DNA of 64,000 nucleotides from Dryomyza anilis (GCA_951804985.1 OX638130.1:97027700-97091699); one strand, 5' to 3'; positions 21,986-33,327 are shown, counted from the stretch's first letter. Notes: generated from the sequence alone by a model not told the origin. A program made the numbers and translations.

Positions 21986-23965
21986 TATATTTTATTTGAC
22001 AATAATTATATTATCCGTTATAATATCCATCATAGTAAGAGCTCCATAACGCTTTCCTCTACAATACCAGACCACGCCATACCATTATAACTCTCTAAAA
22101 GTTTTCTTCATTATTTGCTTTGAATTCGAAACAGTTAAAGTTTTATTTCTTTTGTTTTTTTGTTCTTATTTTTTTTTTTTTTGGTTTTGTGTTGGACACC
22201 TGTTTGCTTGGCTTGGGGTGGCTGTCGACTAGATGAATGCGTAACCAACAATTGTTGTATCTCTGTGGACAAATGACATTTTCTTTAATAGCAAAAGTTG
22301 AATTCAAAAAATGAATACTTACTCAACCTAACGCAACTCAAATCAACACTGCTGCCTTTACATCCTAAACTCAAACCCGCACAGTCCAGACTAATTCTGA
22401 CTCTTGCTCAACTCGATCTGTGTGTGTGGCCCATCTTGCTTGGTATTGGAACTTAAGATGCGTTTGTTGTCTCCAAGGACTTGAACAGTGTTTGTGTATT
22501 TTGTTTTTTTTTATTTTTTTTTTTTAGGAATTTATTTTGCTTCAAGGGACTTTTCCTGCGGTTTGATTGTTGTTGTCTGCCAATTAGTGTTTTTCAAATT
22601 ATTATTCATTCGCTGTTCGTCTTCTGCTTGTTCTGTCGTTCAGTCTTTGCTCTCAGACCGACCAAGCGACGGAAATCGGATTTGTTGTTTTGTTTGCCAC
22701 ATTGTTTCTGGCCATGTTCGGAGAGCCCTATACAAAAGTTTGAAGTCTTATGGTTGGCCATATGCTTACTCTGTACTTTTCGTCCTGCGACGTCCTCGTC
22801 GCTGTTGTTCCTACTAAAAACTAATTAGTTGCAGCCGCAAGCTAACTTTCTGACAGGTGATTACAGTTGCCTTTGATTGAATGGAGAGCTACGTTGCAAG
22901 TTATACAAGAAGAACAATTGTTTTTGTTGCTGAAGAAAATGTAAAAGTTTTGTACTTTTCTGGAATAATTCAGATTTAAAATTCCGCAACGTCTTCGAAA
23001 ATTCCGCTGGTATGAGTTACAAATAATAATAATAATAATGCTTTGGAGGAAGAAAGTCTAAGGACAAGTGCTTTTCCAAGCATCAACATTGTCTTGTTTC
23101 TTTAGGGAGTTTTCTATGGTTTTCTTTTCAAACAAACCCATCTTATTTTTTACTTCTCCCTTGACTCTATGAGTTTCAACTATGTTACTATCAAGAGTTT
23201 CATTAATTTATCAGTTATGATCACTTTTTGTATATTGTTTCTCAAGCTCAATTTTCATAATTTAAACGGGAAATTAAAGCCTCTGGAAAAATCTTTCAAA
23301 CCCAAAGAGTTTAACTAATCTACGACGCTTTGATTCAAACTTGCTGCAACAATTGATTAATATAATTACAAAAAAATATTTGACTGTTCTTTGCTCTATT
23401 TTATTTAACAAAGAAAAATGCAGCAAGATATCCAGTTTTTCATGTAATAAGTATTTTGTGCGACATACTCTTTAATTCTCTTTAATACGGTATTCACTCT
23501 GTTGGCGGCTCGTTAGTTTTCTCGGTTTAATCCCTAAATTTACAGAGATTGTCAAATAAATCACGCGATAATCAGTAGTTGTGCCATAGCATCATCGGCA
23601 TTCGGTTGCTGTGATCGGTCAGAAGTCGGAAGCCAATTGCAATGTCTGCAAATTGCAAACTTTCGCCACAATAACAATAAAGTAGAGCTAGATAGAGTAC
23701 GTGATTGACATGGGAGTAGACGACAGCAGACGAGTAGCAACTATTGGTAGTAGGTACACGAAGAAAAATAGCATAAGGTTATATCTTAATGTTTTCTACA
23801 TTATCCAATTAGTTTTTAGTCTAATTTAGATTATACTAATCCAATCATAATATTCTACTTTAAGTAAGTGTATAAAAGAGTTAAAAGTCAATTATATAAT
23901 GGTAAGCCCTAGTTCACTTATACTCTTTGAGATTTGCCATGGTCGAGTGGAGACGTCGTAGCAGA
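21986..23965. other. Unassigned AT-rich DNA
   Basis: T-rich tracts occur at 22140-22185 and 22500-22530, and (AAT)6 lies at about 23021-23039. Open frames at 22481-22828 are driven by T-runs (Phe/Cys-rich) and are not credible genes. No transposon ends or exons are recognised. Confidence 0.45.
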
Positions 23966-25030
23966 ATACTTCCCCGAATGACATTATCCCGAAAGACATT
24001 TCCCCGAAAGATATTTCCCCGAACAACCACTTCCCCGAAATGGTCACTTCCCCGAATGGACAATTCTTCTAAATGGACACTTCCCCGAAAGACATTTCCC
24101 CGAAAGACATTTCCCCGAAAAACATTACTCCAAAACACATTTCCCCGAAAGACATTTCCCTACCGGTCACTTCCCCGAACGAAAATTTACCCAAAATGGA
24201 CACTTCCCCGAAGCCATTTCATGAAAAACATTTCTACAAACGACCACTTCCTCGAAATGGACACTTCGACGAAGAAAACACTTCCCCGAATGGACATTTC
24301 CTCGAACGTCCACTTCCCCGAATGGACGTTTCCTCGAAATGAACACTTCCCTGAAAAGGACACTTCGCCGAAAGACATTTCACCGAAAGATATTTCCCCG
24401 AATGGACATTTCCTCGAAATGGACACTTTACCGAAAAGGACACATCCCCGAATGGTCATTTCTCCGAAATGGACACTTTCCCGAATGGACATTTCCTCGA
24501 ACGTCCACTTCCCCGAATGGACAATTCCTCTAAATGGACACTTCCCCGAAAGACATTTCTCCAAAATACATTTCCCCGAAAGACATTTCCCCGAAAGATA
24601 TTTCCCCGAAGCCATTTCCCGAAAAACATTTCCCCAAACGATCACTTCCCCGAACGAAAATTTACCCGAAGCCATTTCATGAAAAACATTTCCACAAACG
24701 ACCACTTCTACGAAATGGACACTTCGCCGAAGAAAACACTTCCCCGAATGGGCATTTCCTCGAACGTTCACTTCCCCGAATGGACGTTTCCTCGAAATGG
24801 ATACTTCCCTGAAAAGGATACTTCGTTGAAAGACATTTCCCCGAAAGACATTTCCCCGAATGGAAATTTCCTCAAAATTGACACTTCACCGAAAAGGACA
24901 CATCCCCGAATGGTCATTTCCCCGAAATGGACACTTTCCGAATAAACATTTTTCCCGAAATGAACATTTCCATGAAATGGACATTCCCCGAAAGTTACAT
25001 TTCCCCGAAATGAAAATTTTCCCAGGGAAA
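23966..25030. repeat. Imperfect 15-18-bp array packed with TTCCCCGAA
   Basis: Units such as CATTTCCCCGAAAGA (15 bp) and CACTTCCCCGAATGGA alternate for about 1.06 kb. I count about 27 exact TTCCCCGAA and roughly 17 further TTCNNNGAA variants (TTCCTCGAA, TTCGCCGAA, TTCACCGAA, TTCCCTGAA). A larger period of about 458 bp is visible: CCATTTCATGAAAAACATTT occurs at 24214 and 24672, with matching neighbours. Unit lengths divisible by 3 keep long frames open on both strands, giving Pro/Lys/Ser-rich artefacts. TTCNNNGAA is the STAT-family binding consensus (Stat92E in flies). Function is not shown by the sequence. Confidence 0.9.
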
Positions 25031-25132
25031 TTCTTTCGGAGTAATGGCTTCAGGGAAATGTACATGAACCGGAGACGTTGGGTGTAGAGAAACGTACACG
25101 ACCTACGAATATATTAAGACGATATATAACTT

Positions 25133-25368
25133 TGTGCGCCGGTAGTTCAGTGGTTAGTGCTTTGAACTGCGCGCCGAAAATTCCCATGTTCAAATCTAGG
25201 ATGAGACTAAAAAATCTTTCCATAGAATTTTTCTATACCGCGCTACCTCTCGGCAGTCAATTGCAAACTACGAGAGTAAAACATGGCCTAAGAAAATCAC
25301 TCATTCCGCTGTTTGGATTCCGCATTAAACTGTGTCATCACTTTGAAAGCTCGGCCTATGTTCTTCAT
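25133..25368 (+). mobile_element. Old tRNA-derived SINE, 3'-truncated
   Basis: GCCGGTAGTTCAGTGGTTAG (A box) and TGTTCAAATCTAGG (B box) are followed by the shared body CCGCGCTACCTCTCGGCAGT and AAAGCTCGGCCTATGTTC. It lacks the ATT tail and has many differences from the other copies, so it is an old insertion. Confidence 0.8.
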
Positions 25369-25434
25369 ATATATTTTTATCTTCAACTAATTTCCTTGTC
25401 ACTTCCGCATTTCCAGATCATCCTCCCATTGCAA

Positions 25435-26035
25435 AATCAAGTTCAGCACTATCATGTGATCTTTTAGTTCTTGCTTTGGCTCATGACTATTGCATCCAAT
25501 GGACTCGATTTTGAATTATTGTTCGGACATGTCCACAAAGATATAACGAAGTCAGAATATCAGATATTTTTCTTATTGTGAAGTAAAATTTCGGGTATAT
25601 ACAATCATAAGACACAACGACTATTTTAATAATATTGTTAATATTGTTATTAACCTAGTATCTATAGTAGAAATTGTTAAGGACAAGGCTCGAAAAAAAA
25701 GAACAAGATGGACTTTCCGATGCAAGAACAAGAACGATCCTGTAAGAGCTAATACAAAACTATCATGTGTTCTTCTTGTTCTTGTTTTTACTGATCACTA
25801 AACAATCTAAGCCGGCCTCTGCAGTCCAGAGGTAGCGCGCTCGACTTGCATTCTGAAGGTCTCGGGTTCGAATCCCGGCTTGGGCATGGGCGCTCGTGGT
25901 GATATTAACCACAAAATCGTAGGGAATAGATTTCGCAGTACAATGGATATAGTCTGTCTGAGTGCTGTGGATCTTAGTAGATATTCCAAAAAAAAAAAAA
26001 AAAAAAAACAATCTAATAGACTCGATTTGGGATTT
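25435..26035. repeat. Local duplication, second copy split by a SINE
   Basis: ACTATCATGTG, TCTT...TTCTTG and ATGGACTCGATTTT at 25447-25515 recur as ACTATCATGTGTTCTTCTTG at 25759 and TAGACTCGATTTGG at 26015. The second copy is interrupted by the SINE at 25811-26006. The first copy serves as an uninterrupted reference. Confidence 0.6.
25811..26006 (+). mobile_element. Second tRNA-derived SINE family, poly(A) tail, target duplication
   Basis: The head reads as a tRNA-like sequence with an A-box region (CCAGAGGTAGCGCGCTCGAC) and a canonical B box (GGGTTCGAATCCCGGC). It is followed by about 110 bases of body and a long A tail (25988-26006). AACAATCTAA flanks it at 25801-25810 and 26007-26016. Head and body differ from the ATT-tailed SINE family elsewhere in the window. 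It is a SINE rather than a tRNA gene because of the body, tail and target duplication. Confidence 0.88.
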
Positions 26036-26473
26036 CTATTACATACATACTGTCTGTATAATATTATTATTTATAAAAGTTGTATTATTTTTTTTAAGTG
26101 CTCAACACATTGTTAATTAAAATAACTTGAAGTCGCTATATTTTACTGTTAAAATATCTTAACAGCAACATGATTTGTGTCGCCTTTTGTAGCGCTTGGA
26201 AAACTGAAATCATTTAAAAACTAACAGATTCTTTTGTTCCTCCCCACTGTTTGGTCATAAATGTCAACAACATTGCTGCTCAAATATTTATCCGCTAAAT
26301 TTTCCGTCACCGGGGGATACTCTGACACAACACCTGTTGCCATCACAGCCTAACGACTGTGACCAAATGACAAGTGCCTATTTGCAAACTTAGCCATATG
26401 TCGTTGCCATACTCTCGCATGGCTGTCATGGCTAAAATGTCACCAATGCTGTGCTACAAACAAAATTCCATTG

Positions 26474-26616
26474 TGATTGTTGCTGCTGCTGCTGTTGCTG
26501 CAGTTGTTGCAGTCAATTAAGATGCATTGCGCATTGTTGCAACTCTCGCCAAACAACTGCAAATTCAATATGCGCAGGCACAGCAGCAGCAACAGCAATA
26601 AAGCAGCAACAAAAGT
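26474..26616. repeat. CTG then CAG microsatellites in inverse orientation
   Basis: TTGCTGCTGCTGCTGTTGCT (about 26479) and CAGCAGCAGCAACAGCAAT (about 26581) are near-complementary and about 100 bases apart, so the region can fold. Overlapping Leu- or Cys-rich open frames on both strands arise from these repeats. Confidence 0.7.
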
Positions 26617-27440
26617 CAGCAACAATAGCCAGCCACCAATAGAGACATCGCGAATTATGCAGAGTTGCAATGACAACAACCCACATGCGGCCACAAGCGA
26701 CATGCATCTGTTCCAGGTGCATATGAAAAACCATCATCGCATTGATGCATCAACGATCGAATGGATGGATGGATAGATCGTTTGTTTGTTCGACTGTCGT
26801 AGTGGACCATAGTAGAGTTGTGGCCTGCCACCATCGAGTACTTGAAACAATTGCACTAAATACAGTGACAAGTAACAACTGCGAAAAATGTCAACGTCAT
26901 CGCTGTTTGAACCAACATATTCAGTCACCTTAAATGGTGACAATATTTCAACAGTGCACAACAAAAAGTTGGTCGCGCAGTTCAATTTGAGGATAGGGCT
27001 GCCATGAGGCGGCTGTTAGTAGAGTGGAGCAGAGATAACGAGAGCAGTATCAGAGAAAAAACTTGTTCAAAATAAAATAAATCTTCTCGATGTCATGTAG
27101 TCTACTCTTATTTGGCTATACTTATTGGGCAATTGAAAATAACAGAGATAGTGCTAAATCTTTTTTTTTATAATTAGATGACACTCGGTATCATCTCGAT
27201 TTTTTTATAGAATCGTCTTTTATATAACATATTCAGTTACAAAGTTCAGTTTTTGGATTATCCGTTTTTTTTTTATTTCTAAAGAAAATTCCTAGGATCA
27301 TCAGGATTGGTTTTTTGGAAAGATATGTCCAGGAAATATACTAAATATTTTCAAGGTGTTTGAAACTCTTGCATTCAATGGATATTCAGTTTTCTCCACG
27401 GTCGCTTACTATCATTTGTAATGGTGTTCTCTCAGAACAG
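26617..27440. other. Unassigned DNA
   Basis: GGATGGATGGATAG at 26763 is a short ATGG repeat. No exon, RNA gene or transposon end is recognised. Confidence 0.4.
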
Positions 27441-27442
27441 CT

Positions 27443-27629
27443 TGCTATATATTTTGAAATTTCGCATGATTTTGTCCTGTCTTCGTCCCGATTTCAGATT
27501 TTTATCAATAAGCTCTCACCATTAAACAAAAAACTAATTCTATATATTTTGAAATTTCGCATGATTTCGTTCTGTCTTCGTCCCGATTAAAGGTTTTATC
27601 AATGAGCTCTCACCATTAAACAAAAACCT
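27443..27629. repeat. Two-copy tandem duplication, about 96 bp
   Basis: TATATATTTTGAAATTTCGC begins at about 27445 and 27541. Both copies continue with CTGTCTTCGTCCCGATT and AGCTCTCACCATTAAACAAA. Confidence 0.8.
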
Positions 27630-27984
27630 TGCGAATGAGAAAAAGGTCAGTCATTTCAATCATTAGAGATCGAGAGTAAACGGCGCACTATGAATGACAA
27701 ACTCAGCAATGACCTTAAAACAAATTCGGAATCGGCTTTACTAATAGAGTTGATTTTAATGCGAGAAAGATCCAATATTGTTTTTTATATCACAAAGGAA
27801 TATATTAATTCACCACTCTCATCTCTTTCGCCTCAACATAGTTGTTGTAAATTTTTTGTATGCAAATGCTTTTGAAGTTCTGGGCATCCCATTAAATAGG
27901 GCCGTAATTGAAATGATCATGTCGACTGAAGGTGCCGCAGTTTTTTAATACATTGTAAGGCCCACCAATATTTGATCTAGGTTT

Positions 27985-28225
27985 AAATACAATTCGTAAA
28001 TATTGGCAGGAATTTTAAAATCTTCTTTAGACTTCAGGACCAAATACAACAAGGTTTTTTTATATATAATGATCATAATATGTTTGTCCTTTATTAATTC
28101 TCATGAGCACTAAAGGTCCAATCCTTATGTAAGCCTGTTAAGCAAGTATTACAATGGAATGAGTGCGAGGAAAATAAAGTACTAATTCGAACAGAGCAAA
28201 TGTTTCTAGTTTTGCACTGACCTAG
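27985..28225 (+). pseudogene. Degraded LINE reverse-transcriptase C-terminal fragment
   Basis: GGCAGGAATTTTAAAATCTT, TTAATTCTCATGAGCAC and AAGTATTACAATGGAATGAG align in order with the better copy at 28930-29100 (GGCAGGGGCTTCAAAATCTT, GGTTCTCTTGAGCACCG, AGGTATTACAATGG). The frame is broken by several changes. It has the same strand as the better copy. Confidence 0.55.
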
Positions 28226-28400
28226 AACCAGGGGAGATCTCCAGATGTTAAAAAATAGAAAATTTGCTCGTTTCACGGGTATAGAACCAGGGGATATCTC
28301 CTGAACTTAAAGGAGAAATAATTTGCTCGTCTCCCGGGAATATAACCATGGGATATCTCCTGTACTTAAACTAGAAATAATTTGCTCGTTTCCCCTAGTA
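28224..28400. repeat. Three tandem units of about 59 bp
   Basis: AGAACCAGGGGAGATCTCC, AGAACCAGGGGATATCTCC and ATAACCATGGGATATCTCC start at 28224, 28283 and 28342. Each is followed by AATTTGCTCGTTTC or a close variant. Confidence 0.85.
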
Positions 28401-28704
28401 GAAATTTAATCAATGAAGGAAGACATGATCTTGGTAAGACAATGTTGGTCATGTAACTGGTCAGATTATGACAAAGGAAAAATATAATGCTCAGTTTTCA
28501 AGCATAGCACAAACCATAATATAGTTAATACTATCTAACATAATTTAAATAGAACGAACCATTTTATCTGATGAGAATTCAGAATACATTTTTCTCCCGA
28601 ATCAACTAAAGATTTCATTCTGTAACTAATAAAGAGACTGAATTAGATAAAACACCACTAAGTGATGATATATATTAAATGTCTCTCACATATAACACAG
28701 TCTG

Positions 28705-28922
28705 TCATGTCTCGGAGTCCTTCGATGCCTCGAAGCTTTCTCGAATAACTTCGATCTCGTTACTTTCTCGATTTTTATTTTTTAAAATGTTCGTACATTC
28801 AAATTCTTTAACAAGATACTATATTTAAACATTTATCAAATCGATATCGTAGTATTTTTCGCAAAAATCTCGAAATTTGATGATTTTTTCTTCGATATCG
28901 TTCGGATTTAGAAAATATTTCG
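28705..28922. repeat. Dispersed repeat (CATGTCTCGGAG family), copy 2
   Basis: Matches 21030-21255 in order and orientation: CATGTCTCGGAGTCCTTCGA, GCTTTCTCGAA, CGTACATTCAAATT and AATCGATATCG-type strings. It directly precedes the LINE fragment at 28924. Confidence 0.6.
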
Positions 28923-28923
28923 C

Positions 28924-29434
28924 ACATATGGGCAGGGGCTTCAAAATCTTCTTTGGAGTTCCTGGATCGAATCCAACAACGTACAATATATTTAATAGGG
29001 GATGAAAATGTTTTATCCTCTATTGGTTCTCTTGAGCACCGAAGGACCGTAGGGTGTGTAATCCTGTTTTATAGGTATTACAATGGTAAGTGTTCGAGGG
29101 AAATAGATGGCCTGATTCCACCAGGTCGTATATTCTCTCGTTCTACATCGAACCAAGCCCACCCCTTCGTAGTCCACTTGGTTCTCAACAGAACTACGCA
29201 TTACAGAGATAATTCGTTCTTCAGCCGCACGATGCGTTTGTGGAACAATCTTCCTGCGTCTGTTTTTCCCGACATTTTTAATATTGGGAAATTTAAAGCA
29301 AATATCCACCGACACTACTCCATCTTCCCTCCTCCCCTTACCCTATAATCCTTTCTTACGATCAACACTGTGCATTGCATGAATAGGGGACATCCCCTGA
29401 GCATTGGTTAATTTGTAAAAAAAAAAAAAAAAAT
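28924..29434 (+). pseudogene. 5'-truncated non-LTR retrotransposon, RT C-terminus plus poly(A)
   Basis: The frame from about 28953 to 29348 encodes about 130 aa typical of the end of arthropod LINE ORF2 proteins: LDRIQQR near the start, SLEHRRTVG, FYRYYNG, IPPGRIFSRST and SFFSRTMRLWNNLPASVFP. This resembles Jockey/CR1-type elements. The frame is intact to its stop. A 3' UTR of about 70 bases ends in an A17 tract (29418-29434), so the 3' end is genuine and the 5' end is truncated. No catalytic RT motif is included, so it cannot be active. Two more diverged copies lie at 27985 (+) and 31130 (-). Confidence 0.85.
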
Positions 29435-29480
29435 AACGATACTAACCAAAAGTCAAAAATCAATAATACTTTTGCAAGAG

Positions 29481-29957
29481 ATGGCAACCTGGTTGCAGTT
29501 AAAGTCCACAAAAAAATACAGCATATCATGCTGTGTTGGAAGGCAGATCGCGTTAGACTCAAATCGAGCAACCGATCGTCGCCACAACGTCAACGACAAA
29601 ATCCACAAAAAGATCATTCATTACCCGAAGAACAGGCACCGTGTTAGACGTGGAAATGTGCGCGACTCCCGATTGCAAAAGCTTTGCAAAACAATTGCAA
29701 AATTGTCGACGACAAATATGCAAATTGCTGATGAAGAAGACGACGACGACGACAACGACGATGACGACATATTGTCTGCACACCTTTTGACCGCGCTTCA
29801 AGCGAAGTGCCTCATAATTCGCAAGTGCGCCAGACGCAACGTCGACGTCCGGATGTCAGAATATATGCGCGGGTTGCTGACGACAACGACGACGACGTCT
29901 GTCGCTAGTGTTTCAATTCCATTTAATTTAATTTATACTGTGCCTGAACAACAGTAA
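29481..29957 (+). CDS. Hypothetical open frame, 158 aa, probably not a gene
   Basis: The longest frame in this stretch, starting at ATG 29481. It is basic at first (KKIIHYPKNRHRVRRG), then has an acidic run (EEDDDDDNDDDD) encoded by a GAC/GAT microsatellite at about 29738-29770, and a Thr run from a second ACG repeat. No signal peptide, membrane segment or domain is recognised. Triplet repeats artificially prolong open frames, and codon use looks like the surrounding DNA. It could be one exon of an unrecognised gene. Confidence 0.15.
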   Translation: MATWLQLKSTKKYSISCCVGRQIALDSNRATDRRHNVNDKIHKKIIHYPKNRHRVRRGNVRDSRLQKLCKTIAKLSTTNMQIADEEDDDDDNDDDDILSAHLLTALQAKCLIIRKCARRNVDVRMSEYMRGLLTTTTTTSVASVSIPFNLIYTVPEQQ

Positions 29958-31125
29958 CAGCAAGAAAGCCATTCATTCGCTCGCTCGTTCGCTGAGTCAA
30001 ACAGTCAGCCAACAGGCCAAAGATTAGTAGCCGATTAAATAATCAGGCAACGATTTAAGATCCAATTAGCAGATATTCTTTGCAACGAGTACCAGATTGC
30101 AGAGTGTACGAGTGAAAAAGTATTTGCAAAACCTTCTTGGCTGCTTAAAGGTTCTTTAGTGGCTTTGTAGTGGCTCTTTAAAGGCTTTGCAGTGATTGTG
30201 GCATGGCTTGATCGGCGATCATACGCCTTTGCCTTTAAGTTCATTAGCCAAATTAAATCAATTTATATGCTAAATAGAATGTTTGCTTTGCCTTCAAATT
30301 AAATGATGTCATGCTTCCATGAAAGGGTACTTTTTTTTTTTCGTTTTTTTATTTTATTTTATAGTCTGTGTCGATCTTGTACGTTGACGGTTGCAACACC
30401 TCCTCAAAAAAAACAGCACAGCACATTCACGCTGTGGCTATCCTGCTGTGTTGTATTTATTTATTTTTTTTTTTTTGGCGACATGGCATTTCTTTCTTTT
30501 TTCCTGGTATTTTTCAACTCATAATTTTAACTGCTGTACCTTGATTGTTATATCAGTCCACTTTGAATGCGCGTATACGGCACACATTCATCAGTCATTT
30601 TATCTTAAACAGATCTACTTGACAAAACGTCCTGTGCCCACAAAGGCGCGCACCAACAACCTCCACAATTTATCATTACTCATGTTGCCAAATCAAAAAT
30701 CTACCCACGCAAATGAGATGAAATTTTGGATTTACTTTTTAAACAGCTTGACGTAGTTTTTTTTTATGGTGACTTTAATTTGTAATTTTCGCAGAATTTA
30801 TTAATATTATCAATGGCCTATATATAAAGTACTTGTGATGTGTTCAAGTTTAAGCAGTATATTTAATGAAGGAAAATATTGGCATTTCAACAATTTTATA
30901 TTTAAAACGCTTTTTCTATAAATTAAGCCACCACAAACAATGGGAAAACAAAAACTGTTATAGAATATATGAAAAAATGAATGGGAATAATGCGGTCTTA
31001 GTCAACTTTTAGTTGCGCTACAAAATAGTTCAGCATTACAATTAAAAGCAAACGCTGTTTAAAATTGTTTTAAAATCATACATTATAAGTTTTTTTAAAT
31101 TAATCGTAAATGAAAGAAAATGTTA
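29958..31125. other. Unassigned DNA
   Basis: T-runs at 30329-30360 and 30459-30478. Around 30140-30200 the GGCTTTGTAGTGGCTCTTTA-type phrase is repeated loosely. No exon, RNA gene or transposon end is recognised. Confidence 0.4.
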
Positions 31126-31129
31126 TAAG

Positions 31130-32400
31130 GATAATGGATAGATGTAGAGTGTCGGTGTTTTTTCGTCTTGAAGTTGCCAATTTCAGAAATGTCGCGAAAA
31201 AGACGCCGGTAGATTTTACCACAAACATATCCTGCCAATGAAGATCGAAATTTCTCTGTACTGCACGGTTCTGTTGAGGGTCGAGTGAACTACGAAGGGG
31301 AAGGCTCGGTTTACTCGGGCATCGAGTTACATGTTCCAGTGAAATCTTACCATGTATTTTCCTCGAATTCTTTTCATTGTAATACATATAAAAATAGTCT
31401 TACTGTTATTTGGTGCTCGCGAGAACCAATATAGAATGTTGTTTTATTCGGTCCAGGAATTCCAAAGAGGATTTTGTAATATCCCTGCCAAAATATGCGA
31501 ATTGAATTCCATCTAAGACCGAATACACTTCAACTATAAAGTTTTAAGAAACCGAGGCAATTTTCCGATGCTTTGGACGCACATCAAATATATGATCATT
31601 GACATTGAATCGATATGCTTAGACCAGCTGACTGTGCAATATCCGAGGCACCTATATTAAAGGATGAGAGGTACCATTCATTTTTTTTAAAATCAACTAT
31701 ATTCGCAAGATCCAACACAGAGATTTTTTTAAGTTCTATATTGAGTGTGACATTCGTAATGTGCCTTTTACTCTCCAAAAAGTCTGAGCACTCGTTGTAC
31801 GAATATGTACGACAAATATTACTATCATCTGCCAAGGAATATATTGTGTTCTGGATCAATAACAGTAGGTCATCGATGTTAAAAATTGATAATAAGGACG
31901 CGGATTGGACGAACCCTGCGAAACTCCAGAATTGATGGAATGTGGTTCTGAAAGAACAGCATCCTTCTTATTGAGCGTCTCTGCAGAAAACTCGATATCC
32001 ATTATAAAGGAATTACTCCACAGTTTTGAAGGAAGTGGACGTATCTAGAACAATTATGGTTGTTGCTCTAGACATCGAAAAAGGAAAATACAATATATTA
32101 CTTTTTGGAAAGGGGTCGACATAAAGTCTTTTGTGGAACTGGTATATTTTAAAGCCATATTTTTTATGATAGTTCATTTTTTAAGGCCACATTTTTTATG
32201 ATAGTTCACTAGGTGAAAGTTACTTACGCTCTTCATTACCCCGGACATCGTAGGGTATATTTCAATGGGTTGATTATTGGCAGGTTTCTTAGCATCACTT
32301 CGGGTTGAACTTTTACAACATACGAACCAGATGGAAAACTTCCTGTCGTGTTGGAGATGTTGAACAAATTTCACAAATCTGCATTGGGTCGCACTTCTTT
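31130..32400 (-). pseudogene. Degraded LINE reverse transcriptase (Jockey/CR1-type)
   Basis: On the minus strand, remnants of successive RT motifs appear in different frames. A region like the RT A motif reads VLDTSTSFK instead of a DISKAFD-type string (about 32040-32080). PHSINSGVSQGS lies at about 31905-31945. The catalytic box reads YSLADDSN (about 31815-31840), where family members have YSFADD. Then comes ISVLDLANIVDFKKNE (about 31680-31740). The C-terminal end at 31130-31500 (YYNEKNSRKIHGKIS, NFDLHWQDMFVVKSTGVFF) aligns with the + strand copy at 28924-29350. Frameshifts and stops show it is dead. It appears to be one insertion covering most of the RT domain. Confidence 0.75.
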
Positions 32401-32465
32401 AGCACATCTTTAGCACCGTCTGGACCGCAGACTATTTTAAATATTAAGGTTTACTAAATCCTTTA

Positions 32466-32645
32466 GAGTCGGTAGCTCGACTGGTTAGTGCATTGGACTA
32501 CGAGCGAAAAGTCGCTGCTGCATTCGACTACGAGCCGAAAGGTCTGCCAACTGCCAACATCTTTTTCATAGAAAACATTTTTCTATGCTACACTGCCTCT
32601 TGGCATTCAATGGCAAACCTACGAGTGTAAACATTGCCTATGAAA
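32466..32645 (+). mobile_element. Truncated SINE with the alternative tRNA-like head
   Basis: GTCGGTAGCTCGACTGGTTA and GACTACGAGCGAAAAGTCGC form the head. After a partial repeat of the head (TGCATTCGACTACGAGCCGA), the common body follows (ACATCTTTTTCATAGAAAAC, CACTGCCTCTTGGCATTCA). It stops after GCCTATGAAATATAG, without the 3' half. Confidence 0.75.
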
Positions 32646-32682
32646 TATAGTTTGATAATAATATAGTTTGATAATATAGTTG

Positions 32683-32987
32683 AATAATAGTTTGTCACTA
32701 CAGTCCTATAAGAACTTAGGCCGAGCTCTCTTACCATTTTGAGCTGTGCGTGTTATATATTTGTACTCAAAGTGGTAGGACCTACAGTTTGTTGCCAAAT
32801 GCGAACGGCGGGTGAGAGCTTTTCATAGGCAATGTTTTACTCTCGTAGATTTGCCATTTACTGCCGAGAGGTAGCGCGGTATAGAAAAATATTTCTATGA
32901 AAAGATGTTGTTAGCCCCAGTCCAGGCTTGAACCGGAGACCTTTCGACTCGCAGTCAAACGCACTAACCACTGAGCTACCGCGGCTA
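32683..32987 (-). mobile_element. tRNA-derived SINE, full length
   Basis: The minus strand begins GTAGCCGCGGTAGCTCAGTG, has the B box GGTTCAAGCCTGGACTGG, contains the shared body, and ends in CTATTATTC. The copy is close to those at 53691 and 54352. Confidence 0.9.
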
Positions 32988-33029
32988 CGTTCTCATAGGG
33001 TGAGCTAAATTGACCCCTCATACACAGCA

Positions 33030-33327
33030 TAGATATTGGTTGCGCAACCAACTCTTTACCCAACCAATATATTCGGTTCTCTCAACAGCTTAGTCGAAAA
33101 GCATTGTAGTTTGGACTACAACCAATTATCAAATGTTTTAGAACCATTTAGTACATATTTTTAAACCATTGGGAGTGCGAATTGGATAATATTTCAAGCG
33201 CCAACCTAATATGGCAGTTCCGCCAACAATATTGTAGACAATTTGATTTAACCGAAAGAAGTTAATTGGTATAACTAACATATCATTCGTTCAACCTCAT
33301 GGCAAAAAAGGGTTTTTTCTGTGTGTA
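33030..33327. repeat. Dispersed element with TTGGTTGCGCAACCAA palindrome, copy 2
   Basis: A perfect palindrome TTGGTTGCGCAACCAA starts the element. CGGTTCTCTCAACAG, GGACTACAACCAATT, TTTTAGAACCATTTAGTACA and CCTCATGGCAAAAAAGGG follow, and it ends TTTTTTCTGTGTG. Same motif order as 21690-21985. Confidence 0.55.

Noticed and set aside
22481..22828. 115-codon Cys/Phe-rich frame
   Set aside because: Driven by poly-T tracts. The overlapping second frame is equally open, and no domain is seen.
23914..25087. Several open frames on both strands with Pro/Lys/Ser or Gly/Glu/Ser repeats
   Set aside because: The 15- and 18-bp units are multiples of three, so frames stay open by construction. Multiple overlapping frames on both strands are equally open.
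26440..26776. Leu-, Cys- and Ala-rich frames on both strands
   Set aside because: Products of CTG/CAG microsatellites.
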